Source: Balneolaceae bacterium UBA2956 (GTDB lineage Bacteria; Bacteroidota; Rhodothermia; Balneolales; Balneolaceae). Taken from it: a DNA stretch of 64,000 bases. The position numbers were made by a program, and so were the translations under genes. Positions 18,401-26,705 of the stretch are shown piece by piece (position 1 is the stretch's first letter; the number at the start of each line of letters is the position of its first letter). Under the pieces are notes generated by a model that was given only the letters and a program-made list of their open reading frames with translations, searched no databases and was not told the DNA's origin. The DNA lies in contig DEBM01000015.1 of assembly GCA_002348545.1 (NCBI GenBank), positions 17,348-81,347 of the forward strand. The letters are read 5' to 3'.

Positions 18401-19653
18401 TCGACTCCCAATAGACTAGAATTGTCAGCTGCACTTAATACGCGAGCACTAAACTCACCAGTTTCTACATTATATTGAAAAAACCGACTATTAGACGTAG
18501 TTCCACCACCCTTGGTATTGTTGGAGACCACATTCCATTGATAGCGACCACTCTTTAAGGTTTGAAGGGCTGGAAACTCCATTAAATTATTAGTCGTAGT
18601 TCCTGACCAAATCGGAATCGTGACGTCAATTCCTTGCTGTTTCATCACCTGAAAAAGATTGACTGTATAATTAGCTGCCTCAGGAACGTCGGTCCACTCA
18701 AATGTTATGGTCTCTTCTGCAAATAGTTCTACGTTATTATTCGGTTGTATAAGTGTTGTTTTTGGAACTGCATTTGGGTCAACAAAAACGAAAGGTACAA
18801 TACCTCCAAAAACGGGACTCGTGTACACTGGATTATTCTCTTCATACACATTTAAAACTGTATAACTATACTCTTGATTGGCATTTAATGGCGGTGCTTC
18901 ATCAGTAAAAGGAGACTCACGATTAATGTCCCCATAATCAGCTGTAGTCGTTTTAGTAATATACTGCCAAACCACCGTAGCACCTTCAATACTAATTCCA
19001 CCTTCATCATCCTCTACTATATCGAAGGGTGTACTAGATACAATTAACCAGTAGGAGGGAACCCCTGAAACCGCTGTCCATTGGAAAGTAGGTGTGGCAT
19101 TAGTGGTGTTTCCCCGTGGCGCTATTATGGATGGAGCCTCATCTGCTTCTACGATGATTTGCACTTCATTAGAATAAAAAATACTACCTGGATTATTCGT
19201 TGCATCTTCCTGAATAGCACTAGCAGTGCGGGCTATTGAATTAGTGATTCGAGCAAAATATCGCCCTACACTAAGACCAATAGTGTTAGGCACCAAATCA
19301 GCCTGATTCCCATCAACATCAATCTCTAAGGTTTGATAGGTATTGGACGCCCTACCAATGATTAATTTTGCATTACTTCCAGTAAGATTCAATACAGATG
19401 CATCTAAATTGGTCCATTCTAAGCGGAATTCTGCATCCTGCTTTAAGAGCAGTTTTATCTCATAATCTCCATCTGAATTCTGGGCTGATGGCGGTTTCAG
19501 GATCATAGTTTGCGCAAATAAAACCTCTGTCACTAGATTAATGAGGATAACAGCAATAAAAAGTATCCAGTTATACCTAATAAAATTATTTATTGGAGAT
19601 ATTCGGCAATTATTCAAATTAATTCTTGAAGCTAAATGGTTGAAGTTCAACAC
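12403..19653 (-). CDS. Giant exported protein with about 16 carboxypeptidase-regulatory-like repeats
   Basis: A 2416-residue protein. After a polar N-terminus a hydrophobic segment (WILFIAVILINL, cleavage near FAQ, residue 47) should direct export. Residues of about 170-395 look like two fibronectin/Ig-type modules (TPTFQWT and TITFEWT motifs). From about 400 to 1870 come some 16 divergent beta-sandwich repeats of the CarboxypepD_reg type, each with a pattern like SSLSGVVKD, a middle GxYSI strand, SVSKSGY and a VTL tail. Then follow Ig-like modules. The last 100 residues (SPFSP, IQIVNMKGELVRNL, WDGKTDRG, NGRYIIQIKA) resemble FlgD-Ig/T9SS C-terminal tails. No enzyme domain is seen. First gene of the unit; likely a surface stalk or adhesin. 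Confidence 0.85.
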   Translation of the reverse strand: MLNFNHLASRINLNNCRISPINNFIRYNWILFIAVILINLVTEVLFAQTMILKPPSAQNSDGDYEIKLLLKQDAEFRLEWTNLDASVLNLTGSNAKLIIGRASNTYQTLEIDVDGNQADLVPNTIGLSVGRYFARITNSIARTASAIQEDATNNPGSIFYSNEVQIIVEADEAPSIIAPRGNTTNATPTFQWTAVSGVPSYWLIVSSTPFDIVEDDEGGISIEGATVVWQYITKTTTADYGDINRESPFTDEAPPLNANQEYSYTVLNVYEENNPVYTSPVFGGIVPFVFVDPNAVPKTTLIQPNNNVELFAEETITFEWTDVPEAANYTVNLFQVMKQQGIDVTIPIWSGTTTNNLMEFPALQTLKSGRYQWNVVSNNTKGGGTTSNSRFFQYNVETGEFSARVLSAADNSSLLGVELSARAISGGVTPSLPYFVQTESYSDSLVAGTYEFTAEKQGFEITSTTAVIEDQLTTYVQIKMNPLPSSLSGVVKDNAGETVEDAVVNTVKSDDGTVKTTTTGVNGDYSISLNQGSYTVSVSKSGYISPSNRSVTLGLDEQKNLSDPFILTNDQATVSGTIFNEDGDAISRATVHIDNGSQQYEVQSNGSGVYQFTVSSGNWTLSVEKIGFVKPEDAMVSLSTGDILQSQDFILTGNANQVTGFVRERITNVDGSTGLSPFGNVQVRAVPSVGTAISTTTSGNGQYTLSLKSGSYSIVAIEENYASNQERELVIGIAVGETISGMDFEMVPNASSISGTVSLPNGNGVSDATVAVLNVGTAQTNSSGYYSMSVPNGSHEVSVNKTGLVSPSPKTVSLSAGQDLTGINFEMTPNAGSISGKVSSSGLALTNSQLRARNTSTSQLVTLTNANDGGYTFNLQSGSWIILAQKTGFLSDSSTIITIGPGQSVINQNFSLVENTFTLRGTVTDGTNAIRNASVSVSDGDGFSQVTQTQINGTYAFSIPAGVNYTMMVDKDGYKSASDNSGIEMAGSTSVKDFALSSNPSSVAGTVSVSGGGILNAAIIYALNESGQKVDSTTSKSDGTYVLGLNPNSYTLRVQKAGYTTAQKTTTLSIGQNLTGVNFSVSENFVFISGTLTDTEANALDQVLINANELGGSGATAVSDAEGAYSFEGLVGGSYVISYSKTGYVSKEVAQTASDGATIRLDQQLTIKDGRVSGLVQDLTGARLAEATVTATHSNGNVYTSITNIQGEYSLISLELGNYTINATKTGYSSPEDESFTLGVDETELSQVNVNGLVLNNAGIKGTIAQALTNAGIKGAEISLIGREGNGSSFTVSETSGAYTISGMSPGNFLLITSKEGFESDTTGVLLTAGMTISEDVQLSTNISSLSGIVTDKSGNTLGFNVMVIASNDVNSYTTKSDESGNFQFNEIENRANYTLETDIYREGYKNGTLTYFIASGESAATLSENIEVTVTQASITGTVGVAGATMRLINADTQEIVDLVQSNPSGNYSFTFLPAGNYFVQAQLLGYEFSPAQRGPISLGNTSIETANFTAEANIATLHVKVLEEGEVLSNVDVSIISADTTIVISQKSGSDGIARFSGIKATSYTIRATKTDFTSDPALLVQTLQIGDSTTVSFSMISNNAQFSGSVVSSTGNGLSNVNIQATLESTGQSFTALSNDSGQYNFDGVASGTYQLKAQREGFTQDSLEVTLVDGDNKTVDDLVLAPRYVDIRGKVLLRSAGFEGASIRAQSSTSISTISDADGNYRFGTLPISIEEGDSTTYQFTVSSGVFSKTYTRVIKPDQVTQQIVLPDTYVPSGQITIRVNDGKDPLPGAELVFGVSGGQSQKIITGNDGIYASESNLKEAEYTVSIFKEGYLYPENTIRISLDSDTTVLDSTFSLPYVQLPVGDILADQSTNVSIVSPAGLTLDDAFVSAELYYRVGSTGSFEFLTMQKIDGGSAGVDTLRATIPVLGGVEPITLYTSLRDVEKEIIYQSNQKTITPLASGILSTVRITPGLKGKKIRLGDIYDLRVELRDGINKSLQDKFEGETTEGTVQWSLINNSSGIRLSTLEGTRATLETLLAGTYQFRVTTEYNGTSISETIDVEIQSMPIDSMVVSRPAKQISNASTHLFGYTAIDTSGSSVVLGNSLEWKVNPSTVGTVDNRGVFTPLNNSTIGSFTVEVTDPGSGIQSKSDVVELVARILPEETYTLTNGTGMQLSLAEGSVEIPSQLSLGETTPPTTKKFVFAQGRDVSYTVSDQIYVLSFSGSPLMKEAVLTLPDDTTMIFNTGIREIGRFNFTTLQWELMEATQAKHSTAYALRNNVESAGTVSISSLGQFAVMAENEPLGIKYAAVLPSPFSPEIAPLRLGYWLDSAYPPVRVDIQIVNMKGELVRNLLEDDLQQPGRYGSASSQKELLWDGKTDRGTWARNGRYIIQIKAKDQSAEVVKLLSVVLIK

Positions 19654-19791
19654 TAGACATAAAATTAACTATTAATAATGGACCCACCAAAAAAGTACTA
19701 CCGATAATTTTAATGTTCATTTTATATAATTCTTCTTTACAAAAAAATTATATTTAAAAAGTTGTTGACGTAATGAGTAACAAAAATTGCT

Positions 19792-20703
19792 ATGAATCTA
19801 TATCTAAAAAATTTATCTAAAACATATTCAAACGGTGTCAAGGCCTTAATAAATGTGTCAATGAATATCTCAAATGGCATGTTTGGGTTATTAGGTCCTA
19901 ATGGCGCTGGAAAATCTACTCTAATGCGGACAATTGCTACTTTACAAGAGCCCGATACTGGTGAAGCACGGTTAGGAGATATTGACCTACTCAAAAATCC
20001 AATTGAGCTACGTAAAATCTTAGGTTATTTGCCACAAAGTTTTGGAGTCTATCCTAAAATGAATGCCTATGATTTATTACACTACATGGGACAGCTTAAA
20101 GGTATATCAAATAAAAGAGAAAGAGATGATATTGTTGCTTCAGCATTAGAATTAACCAATCTATATGATGTGCGTTTTAAAGAAGTAGCTGGCTATTCTG
20201 GTGGGATGAAGCAACGATTTGGTATAGCTCAATTATTATTAAATAAACCCAAACTTATTATTGTAGACGAACCCACAGCTGGCTTAGACCCAGCGGAACG
20301 TCAGCGATTCCTTAATGTACTTCGAGAAATTGGAACAGATAATATTGTCATATTTTCTACTCACATCGTAGATGATGTAAAAGAATTATGTACCGATATG
20401 GCCATCATGGATAAGGGAGAAATTCTTCTGCAAAGTACTCCAAAAGAAGCTATTAGTGCCATTAATGAAAATATTTGGGGGTGCAATATCAAGAAAGAAG
20501 AATTGGAACAATGTGAACAGAAATATAACGTACTTTCATCCGGTTATAATGAAGATAACAGTCTTTTTTTAAGGGTTTATTCTGAAAAGTCTCCTGGCAA
20601 AAGTTTTGAAAAGAAACAACCAAATTTAGAGGACACTTACTTCGTTACTTTAAAAAAACTTCGAATAAGCCATACTTACACTAAAGCCAATGAGGCGGTA
20701 TAA
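19792..20703 (+). CDS. ABC transporter ATP-binding protein
   Basis: A 303-residue ATPase. Walker A is GPNGAGKST (residues 35-43), the signature is YSGGMKQ (135-141), Walker B with the catalytic Glu is LIIVDEP (155-161), and the switch His follows in STHIVDD. The C-terminal 80 residues are an accessory domain. It is of the ABC-2/NatA export type and drives the permease encoded 2 bases downstream. It is divergent from the giant-protein unit, with 138 bases of shared upstream region. Confidence 0.93.
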   Translation: MNLYLKNLSKTYSNGVKALINVSMNISNGMFGLLGPNGAGKSTLMRTIATLQEPDTGEARLGDIDLLKNPIELRKILGYLPQSFGVYPKMNAYDLLHYMGQLKGISNKRERDDIVASALELTNLYDVRFKEVAGYSGGMKQRFGIAQLLLNKPKLIIVDEPTAGLDPAERQRFLNVLREIGTDNIVIFSTHIVDDVKELCTDMAIMDKGEILLQSTPKEAISAINENIWGCNIKKEELEQCEQKYNVLSSGYNEDNSLFLRVYSEKSPGKSFEKKQPNLEDTYFVTLKKLRISHTYTKANEAV

Positions 20704-20705
20704 TA

Positions 20706-23700
20706 ATGAGCTCTTTTTTTTCTATCCTAATTTTTGAGTTAAAGTATTGGCTAAGACGCCCTAGTTATTACATTTACTTAATCATTTTCTTCGGCCTTGC
20801 ACTATTTTTAATGGCAGATTCAGCCGGAGCATTAGGTGCTATTAGTGGGACTGTTAATTCTTCGACCATAGCAAATTCCCCTCTTGCCATAAATGGCATC
20901 TTAAATGCTATGAATAGCTTTATATTTTTATTTCTAATAGCTGCCCTAATTGGGGGTACAATACACAAAGATTTTAAATATGATATTCATTTATTATTAT
21001 TCTCATATCCGACTAAGAAAGGTCCTTATCTGCTGGGAAAATTTGTAGCCGGTTATATTGTCACTTTATCTGTACTACTTTCAGCAACTTTAGGAATGAT
21101 ATTGGGCACATTTCTCCCGGGCGTCAATCCGGACCTAATTGCTCCTTTTTCAATTAGCCCTTACTTACAATCTTTTTGGATCTATTTAATTCCAAATACT
21201 TTCTTTTTTGGAGCTATTATGTTTGCTCTAGTTACATTTAGCCGAAGTATCGTTGTTGGTTTTTTGGTCGGCATTGGCCTCATCATAACTCAAGGAATTG
21301 CTGATGTTCTACTATCAAATTTAGACAATAAAATCTTGTCTGCAATGATAGATCCTTTTGGAAATAATGCTAACCTATACTATACCGAATATTGGACAGT
21401 TTATGAGCAAAATGAAAATAAGTTGCCTTGGGAAAAATGGGTGATTTTAAACAGGGTCGTCTGGTCAGCAGTAAGTGCAATAATATTTTATAGTATTTAT
21501 GCCAAATTTGATTTCCATCAACAACCTATCCGTATAAAATGGCCCTGGAAAAAAGAAGAAAAAAAACAAAAGGAAAGTAATTACCGAGTGATTAAGAAAT
21601 TAACTTTACCAAAAGTTAATTTAAATTTTGGTCCTTTAAATCAATTAAAACAACTCTGGCTAATCACCATAAATGATTTAAAATATATAATAAAAGGATG
21701 GCCTTTTATTATAATAGCACTGTTAGCAATATTCTGGGCAGTACTCACAATTATTGTAAGCAATACTATTCTTGAAACACCCACTCTTCCAGTAACTTGG
21801 CAAATATTACTATTTGGTGCCGGTATAATTGGATTATTTATCAATTTGCTAACGTTTTTATATACAGGTATGATTTTACAAAGAGATCATACTACAGGGA
21901 TGGCATCATTGATTCATAGTACCCCAACAAAAACTTGGGTTATATTTGGTGCAAAATTATGTGCAATAAGTCTTATGCAGATAATACTATTATCAACAAT
22001 AATAATAATGGGTATTATTATTCAAAGCGTTCAAGGTTATTATAGTTTTGAAATTGGATTGTACTTAAAAGAACTATATGGAATTCAATTCATCGGACTA
22101 TTTATTTGGTCTTTGTTAGCCCTTTCGATTCATACCGTTTTTAAAAATTATTTTATCGGTTTTTTTATTCTTCTTTTAGTTTCAATAGGGCAGAGTTTTT
22201 TAGGTTCTGTTGGCATAGAACAAATAATGTTTAAATTCAATCAAGCCTCACCCACGCCCTATTCTGATATGAACGGATATGGACACTTCCTTCCCGAATA
22301 TTTCATATATAAAATTTATTGGCTTGCCCTAGGAGTAGCTTTATTTATCTCTGCATATTGGATATTCCCAAGAGGGTCTTATTCATCTTGGAAAGAACGT
22401 ATTATAGTAGCTAAGAAACGAATAAGTACCTTAAATTTAAGTGTTTTCATTGGCTTACTAACCGTTTTTTTCAGCCTAGGCTCTTATATCTACTATGTGG
22501 ACAATATTAAATATGAGAGATTATCATCATATGAACGAGAAGCTTCTGCTGCGGAATGGGAAAAAAAATATGGTAAGTTTCGATCCACTCCTCAACCCCG
22601 AATAACTGCTGTTTATGTCGAAATGGATCTTTATCCAGAAAATCGTGATTTGGTAGTAAAAGGTAAATATACATTAAAGAATAAAACTGATTTTGTTATT
22701 GATTCCATACACATTGATCATGGTAGTCTAGAAACTGAATTTCGTTTTAATGTCAGTAATGAACTTCTGGTTGAAGACAGCACATTCAATTATGATATTT
22801 TTAGGATTTACCCACCATTACAACCTGGTGATTCAATACAATTTGAATTTAGTCTATCAAATACTCCAAATGAATTATTGCGTAATAATTCACCAGTTTT
22901 AGCTAATGGCACTTTCTTGAATAACGGTATTTTACCTAGAATAGGATATAACTCAGCAGGCGAACTCATAGGTCCGGAATCCCGTAAAAAGTTCGATTTA
23001 CCACCAAGAGACCGAATGCCTGATCCTTCTGATTCCTTAGCAAGGATGAACAATTACATATCATATGATGCAGATTGGATTGACTTCGAAACGATTATTA
23101 GCACGAAAAGTGATCAAATTGCTATTGCTCCTGGATATTTAGAAAAAGAGTGGATTGAAAACGACCGTAGATATTTCCACTATAAAATGGATGCTCCTAT
23201 TTTGAATTTTTACTCCTTTATTTCTGCCGAATTTGCCATACAAGAAGACTATTGGCTTCGAGAAAATGGTGATACTGTTGCCATCGAGGTTTATCACCAT
23301 CCTGGACATGATTTTAATATCAATCGTATGATACTAGGTATTAAAAAAGCACTGGATTTTAGTTCTCAAGCATTTAGCCCTTACCAGCACCGACAAGTAC
23401 GAATCATTGAATTTCCCCAAACCGGTGGAGGTTTTGCTCAATCTTTTGCAAATACTATCCCTTACTCAGAGGCTGTTGGCTTTATTGCAGACGTAGATGA
23501 TGAAGATCAGTATGGTGTAGATTATCCATTTAGTATTAGTGCTCATGAAGTTGCTCATCAATGGTGGGCGCATCAAGTTATTGGAGCTAACGTAAAGGGG
23601 GCTACACTCATGTCTGAAAGTATGTCTGAATATGTTTCCTTAAAGGTTTTAGAAAAAGAATACGGCAATGATAAAATGAGGACATTTTTAAAAAATGCCC

Positions 23701-24407
23701 TCGATAGCTATTTAAGTGGAAGGGCGCTAGAGAGATTAAATGAAAAACCTTTAATGTTTAATGAAAACCAGCAATACATACATTATAATAAGGGCTCCTT
23801 AGTACTTTATGCCTTAAGTGATTATTTAGGCGAAGAAACATTAAATGGAGCTATACAACAATATCTCAACACAGTCGCTTACCAAGAGGCTCCCTATACA
23901 ATTGCCGAAGAATTTGTAAACGAAATTGCACTAGCTACACCTGATAGTCTAAGCTATCTTATAGATGATTTATTCCGAACCATAACCCTCTATGATAATC
24001 GTGTAGATAAAGCGGAATGGTGGATTAATCAAGATAGCACCTATGAAGTTGAATTCACTCTTTTAGCGGCTAAATATCAGAGTAACGAAAAAGGAAAGAG
24101 GATCTATAAAGATATAGCTGGAGACAGTTTACTATTGGAGAAAGAAGAACTTCGAAGACCTATCAAATCCCTGCCTCTACGCGATTATATAGATGTGGGC
24201 ATTTTCACAAAGGATACACAAGGGCAGGACTCAGTTATTTACCTGAAAAAACATCGATTTGACCAAATCGAAACAACGCTGCGTTTTACCGTTGACGCCA
24301 AACCATCTGAAGTTGGCATAGACCCTTTTAACAAACTCATTGATACTCAGTCGATAGATAACAGAAGGGATGTATTACGCAAAGAATCAGCTGAAGGCTT
24401 AGAGTGA
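20706..24407 (+). CDS. ABC-2 type permease fused to an M1-family peptidase domain
   Basis: A 1233-residue fusion. Residues of about 1-260 and 310-600 are two sets of membrane helices of the ABC-2 permease type. Residues 600-1233 form an extracytoplasmic gluzincin domain. The zinc motif HEVAHQWWAH is at 947-956, with the third ligand probably Glu971 in LMSESMSEY. That Glu is 20 residues after the second His instead of the classical 18; I recall the same spacing in other members of this fusion family. The GAMEN exopeptidase motif of M1 is replaced by GGGFAQ, which suggests altered substrate binding. It partners the ATPase upstream. The substrate is unknown; peptide handling at the membrane is a reasonable inference. 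Confidence 0.88.
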   Translation: MSSFFSILIFELKYWLRRPSYYIYLIIFFGLALFLMADSAGALGAISGTVNSSTIANSPLAINGILNAMNSFIFLFLIAALIGGTIHKDFKYDIHLLLFSYPTKKGPYLLGKFVAGYIVTLSVLLSATLGMILGTFLPGVNPDLIAPFSISPYLQSFWIYLIPNTFFFGAIMFALVTFSRSIVVGFLVGIGLIITQGIADVLLSNLDNKILSAMIDPFGNNANLYYTEYWTVYEQNENKLPWEKWVILNRVVWSAVSAIIFYSIYAKFDFHQQPIRIKWPWKKEEKKQKESNYRVIKKLTLPKVNLNFGPLNQLKQLWLITINDLKYIIKGWPFIIIALLAIFWAVLTIIVSNTILETPTLPVTWQILLFGAGIIGLFINLLTFLYTGMILQRDHTTGMASLIHSTPTKTWVIFGAKLCAISLMQIILLSTIIIMGIIIQSVQGYYSFEIGLYLKELYGIQFIGLFIWSLLALSIHTVFKNYFIGFFILLLVSIGQSFLGSVGIEQIMFKFNQASPTPYSDMNGYGHFLPEYFIYKIYWLALGVALFISAYWIFPRGSYSSWKERIIVAKKRISTLNLSVFIGLLTVFFSLGSYIYYVDNIKYERLSSYEREASAAEWEKKYGKFRSTPQPRITAVYVEMDLYPENRDLVVKGKYTLKNKTDFVIDSIHIDHGSLETEFRFNVSNELLVEDSTFNYDIFRIYPPLQPGDSIQFEFSLSNTPNELLRNNSPVLANGTFLNNGILPRIGYNSAGELIGPESRKKFDLPPRDRMPDPSDSLARMNNYISYDADWIDFETIISTKSDQIAIAPGYLEKEWIENDRRYFHYKMDAPILNFYSFISAEFAIQEDYWLRENGDTVAIEVYHHPGHDFNINRMILGIKKALDFSSQAFSPYQHRQVRIIEFPQTGGGFAQSFANTIPYSEAVGFIADVDDEDQYGVDYPFSISAHEVAHQWWAHQVIGANVKGATLMSESMSEYVSLKVLEKEYGNDKMRTFLKNALDSYLSGRALERLNEKPLMFNENQQYIHYNKGSLVLYALSDYLGEETLNGAIQQYLNTVAYQEAPYTIAEEFVNEIALATPDSLSYLIDDLFRTITLYDNRVDKAEWWINQDSTYEVEFTLLAAKYQSNEKGKRIYKDIAGDSLLLEKEELRRPIKSLPLRDYIDVGIFTKDTQGQDSVIYLKKHRFDQIETTLRFTVDAKPSEVGIDPFNKLIDTQSIDNRRDVLRKESAEGLE

Positions 24408-24411
24408 TTGG

Positions 24412-25473
24412 CTAATCCTTTAGCCCTAATATTTGCCGATTAAGTGCATGATCGAACTCTTTTGATCCAGCAAAGTCGTCGAAGGCCTTTTGTGTAGCCT
24501 CAATAATATGATTTTGTATGAATAAAACACCCTCTCTAGCACCTTGCTCTGGAGACTTAACACAACATTCCCATTCTAAAACCGCCCAGCCGTCGAAACC
24601 ATACTCAGTTAGTTTAGTGAAAATACTTTTAAAGTCTACTTGACCGTCCCCTGGTGATCGGTAACGACCTGCTCTATCTCTCCAGTCGCCATATCCCCCA
24701 AAGGTTCCTTTTTTTCCCGTCGGATTGAATTCAGAATCCTTGACGTGAAACGCCTTTATAAACTCATGATAATGGTCGATATAAGTTAAGTAATCGAGTT
24801 GCTGCAATACAAAATGCGAGGGATCATATAATATACTAACCGCTTTATGATCCCCAGTTGCTGCCAAAAAGCGTTCGAAGGTAACTCCATCGTGTATATC
24901 CTCCACTGGATGAACTTCATAGCAGCATGCCACTCCATTATTCTCGAATACATCCAAGATAGGTAACCATCGTTTTGCTAGCTCCGAGAAGCCGTCCTCA
25001 ACCAAACCCTCAGGCTGTTGTGGCCATGGATGAACCATAGGCCAAAGTAAAGAACCAGAAAAAGTAGCATGCGCTTTTAAACCAAGACGTCGGCTAGCTA
25101 TCGCAGCCTTTTTTACCTGATCAATGGCCCATTCTCGTCGGGCAGGTTCATTACCTTTTACTTTATCAGGCGCAAATACATCGAACATGGTGTCATGAGC
25201 AGGATGTGTTGCCACTAGTTGGCCTTGTATATGGGTAGATAGCTCTGTGATTTCAAGACCATAAGAAGCTACCTTTCCTTTTAATTCGTCACAGTAGTCT
25301 TGACTTTCAGCTGCAGTATCCAAGTCGATCATAAAATCTACGTTGCTCGGTATCTGAACTCCTTTATACCCTAAATTAGCCGCCCATTGACATAAACCAT
25401 CTAATGAGTTAAAAGGGGTAGATGCGTCTATAAACTGTGCAAAAAAAATAGCTGGGCCTTTAATAGTTTTCAT
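24412..25473 (-). CDS. Sugar phosphate isomerase/epimerase (xylose isomerase-like TIM barrel)
   Basis: A 353-residue cytosolic protein of the AP endonuclease 2/xylose isomerase-like TIM-barrel family. Conserved metal-site motifs are seen: CCYEVHPVED, ILYDPSHFVLQ, FHVKDSEFNP and a late WAVLEWECC. Such enzymes interconvert sugars or polyols, often keto intermediates. It is the third gene of a minus-strand cluster after an MFS permease and a Gfo/Idh/MocA dehydrogenase, 68 bases behind the latter, which supports a catabolic role. The stop is only 4 bases from the stop of the convergent ABC/M1 gene. The exact substrate cannot be read. Confidence 0.88.
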   Translation of the reverse strand: MKTIKGPAIFFAQFIDASTPFNSLDGLCQWAANLGYKGVQIPSNVDFMIDLDTAAESQDYCDELKGKVASYGLEITELSTHIQGQLVATHPAHDTMFDVFAPDKVKGNEPARREWAIDQVKKAAIASRRLGLKAHATFSGSLLWPMVHPWPQQPEGLVEDGFSELAKRWLPILDVFENNGVACCYEVHPVEDIHDGVTFERFLAATGDHKAVSILYDPSHFVLQQLDYLTYIDHYHEFIKAFHVKDSEFNPTGKKGTFGGYGDWRDRAGRYRSPGDGQVDFKSIFTKLTEYGFDGWAVLEWECCVKSPEQGAREGVLFIQNHIIEATQKAFDDFAGSKEFDHALNRQILGLKD

Positions 25474-25541
25474 ATGGGTTTAACCGTTGTATTCGTGTTA
25501 CAATAAAATATTATGGGGGTGCCTAACCCCATTCCAAATGC

Positions 25542-26705
25542 CTAATATTTAGGTGATGTCCATGCGTTACCTTTAATGGATGACTCCACTATAGCATCTA
25601 CCAACGCCATGCCATGAACGCCATCATCAATATCTGGGAAATCATAAGTAGGGTTGTGTAATGACCCTGAAAAATAAGCTCGAACTGCCATAGTGAAATT
25701 TCTATAAATATTGGCAAAAGCCTCAATATATCCCTCGGGATGCCCAGAAGGAACTCGTGCATGTACTAATGCCGCCTCTGCCAAATAAGAATTATCTACT
25801 CCGGTCCGGTACACTTGATTGGGAGCTCCATGCCGCTTGACTAATAGGGTATTTTCATCTTCCTGACACCATTCTATCCCTCCCTTAGTTCCATAGACTT
25901 TAACCCTCACCGCATTTTCTTCACCTGCGGAAACCTGTGAACAAATTAACACCCCAGGTACTCCACCTTTAAATTCTAATAGGGCCGAAGTATCATCATC
26001 CAGTAAACGTCCTTCAATGACCTTGGACGTCTGAGATAACACATTGATTATCTGCAAACCTGAGACATATTCGGCCATATTAGCGGCATGCGTTCCAATG
26101 TCTCCGTATGCTCCCGCTTTGCCGGCTTTGGCAGGATCGGATCTCCAAGCTGCCTGTTTTTGCCCCTTATCCTCTAACTTTTCGGTAAGCCATCCCTGTG
26201 GATATTCCACTACTACCTTACGAACCGGACCTAACTCGCCTGTTGTAATCATATGCCGTGCCTGTTTAACCATAGGATAACCCGTATAGGTATGGGTTAA
26301 CGCAAAAGGTAGACCTGATTTTTCTACCGCATCTTTGATTTCTAAAGCCTCTCCGGTTGATAGGCACAACGGCTTATCACAAATAACTGGAAAACCATGC
26401 TCTAAGGCCATAATTGCAGGAGCAGCATGCAAATGATTGGGCGTGACTATAGAAACAAGATCCATACGGTCTCCCTCATTGTGTTCAGCTTCCTGACTAA
26501 TCATATCTTCCCAAGTATCATAAATACGGTCTTCCGGGAGATATAGTTCTTGTCCGGTCTCTTTACTCTTTTCAGGAGAACTACTAAAAGCACCGCAAAC
26601 TAATTCGATTTGACCATCTAACCGTGCTGCCATTCGATGCACAGCTCCAATGAAAGCTCCACTGCCTCCTCCAATCATTCCCATCCTGAGTTTTCTATGC
26701 TGCAT
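25542..26705 (-). CDS. Gfo/Idh/MocA family NAD(P)-dependent oxidoreductase
   Basis: A 387-residue dehydrogenase. The Rossmann motif GMIGGGSGAFIGAVH is at residues 9-23, and the family motif is VICDKPLC near residue 108 (the EKP-type lysine). The C-terminal half is the alpha/beta substrate domain with YGDIGTHAANM, carrying the conserved histidine. Members oxidise or reduce sugars, inositol or amino sugars. The start codon directly follows the stop of the MFS gene (26706), so they are co-translated. Substrate unknown; the next gene is a sugar isomerase. Confidence 0.92.
   Translation of the reverse strand: MQHRKLRMGMIGGGSGAFIGAVHRMAARLDGQIELVCGAFSSSPEKSKETGQELYLPEDRIYDTWEDMISQEAEHNEGDRMDLVSIVTPNHLHAAPAIMALEHGFPVICDKPLCLSTGEALEIKDAVEKSGLPFALTHTYTGYPMVKQARHMITTGELGPVRKVVVEYPQGWLTEKLEDKGQKQAAWRSDPAKAGKAGAYGDIGTHAANMAEYVSGLQIINVLSQTSKVIEGRLLDDDTSALLEFKGGVPGVLICSQVSAGEENAVRVKVYGTKGGIEWCQEDENTLLVKRHGAPNQVYRTGVDNSYLAEAALVHARVPSGHPEGYIEAFANIYRNFTMAVRAYFSGSLHNPTYDFPDIDDGVHGMALVDAIVESSIKGNAWTSPKY

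Noticed and set aside
12403..19653. DNA-level tandem repeats in the giant gene
   Set aside because: The protein repeats are too diverged; no long identical nucleotide repeats were noticed, so recent expansion is not supported.
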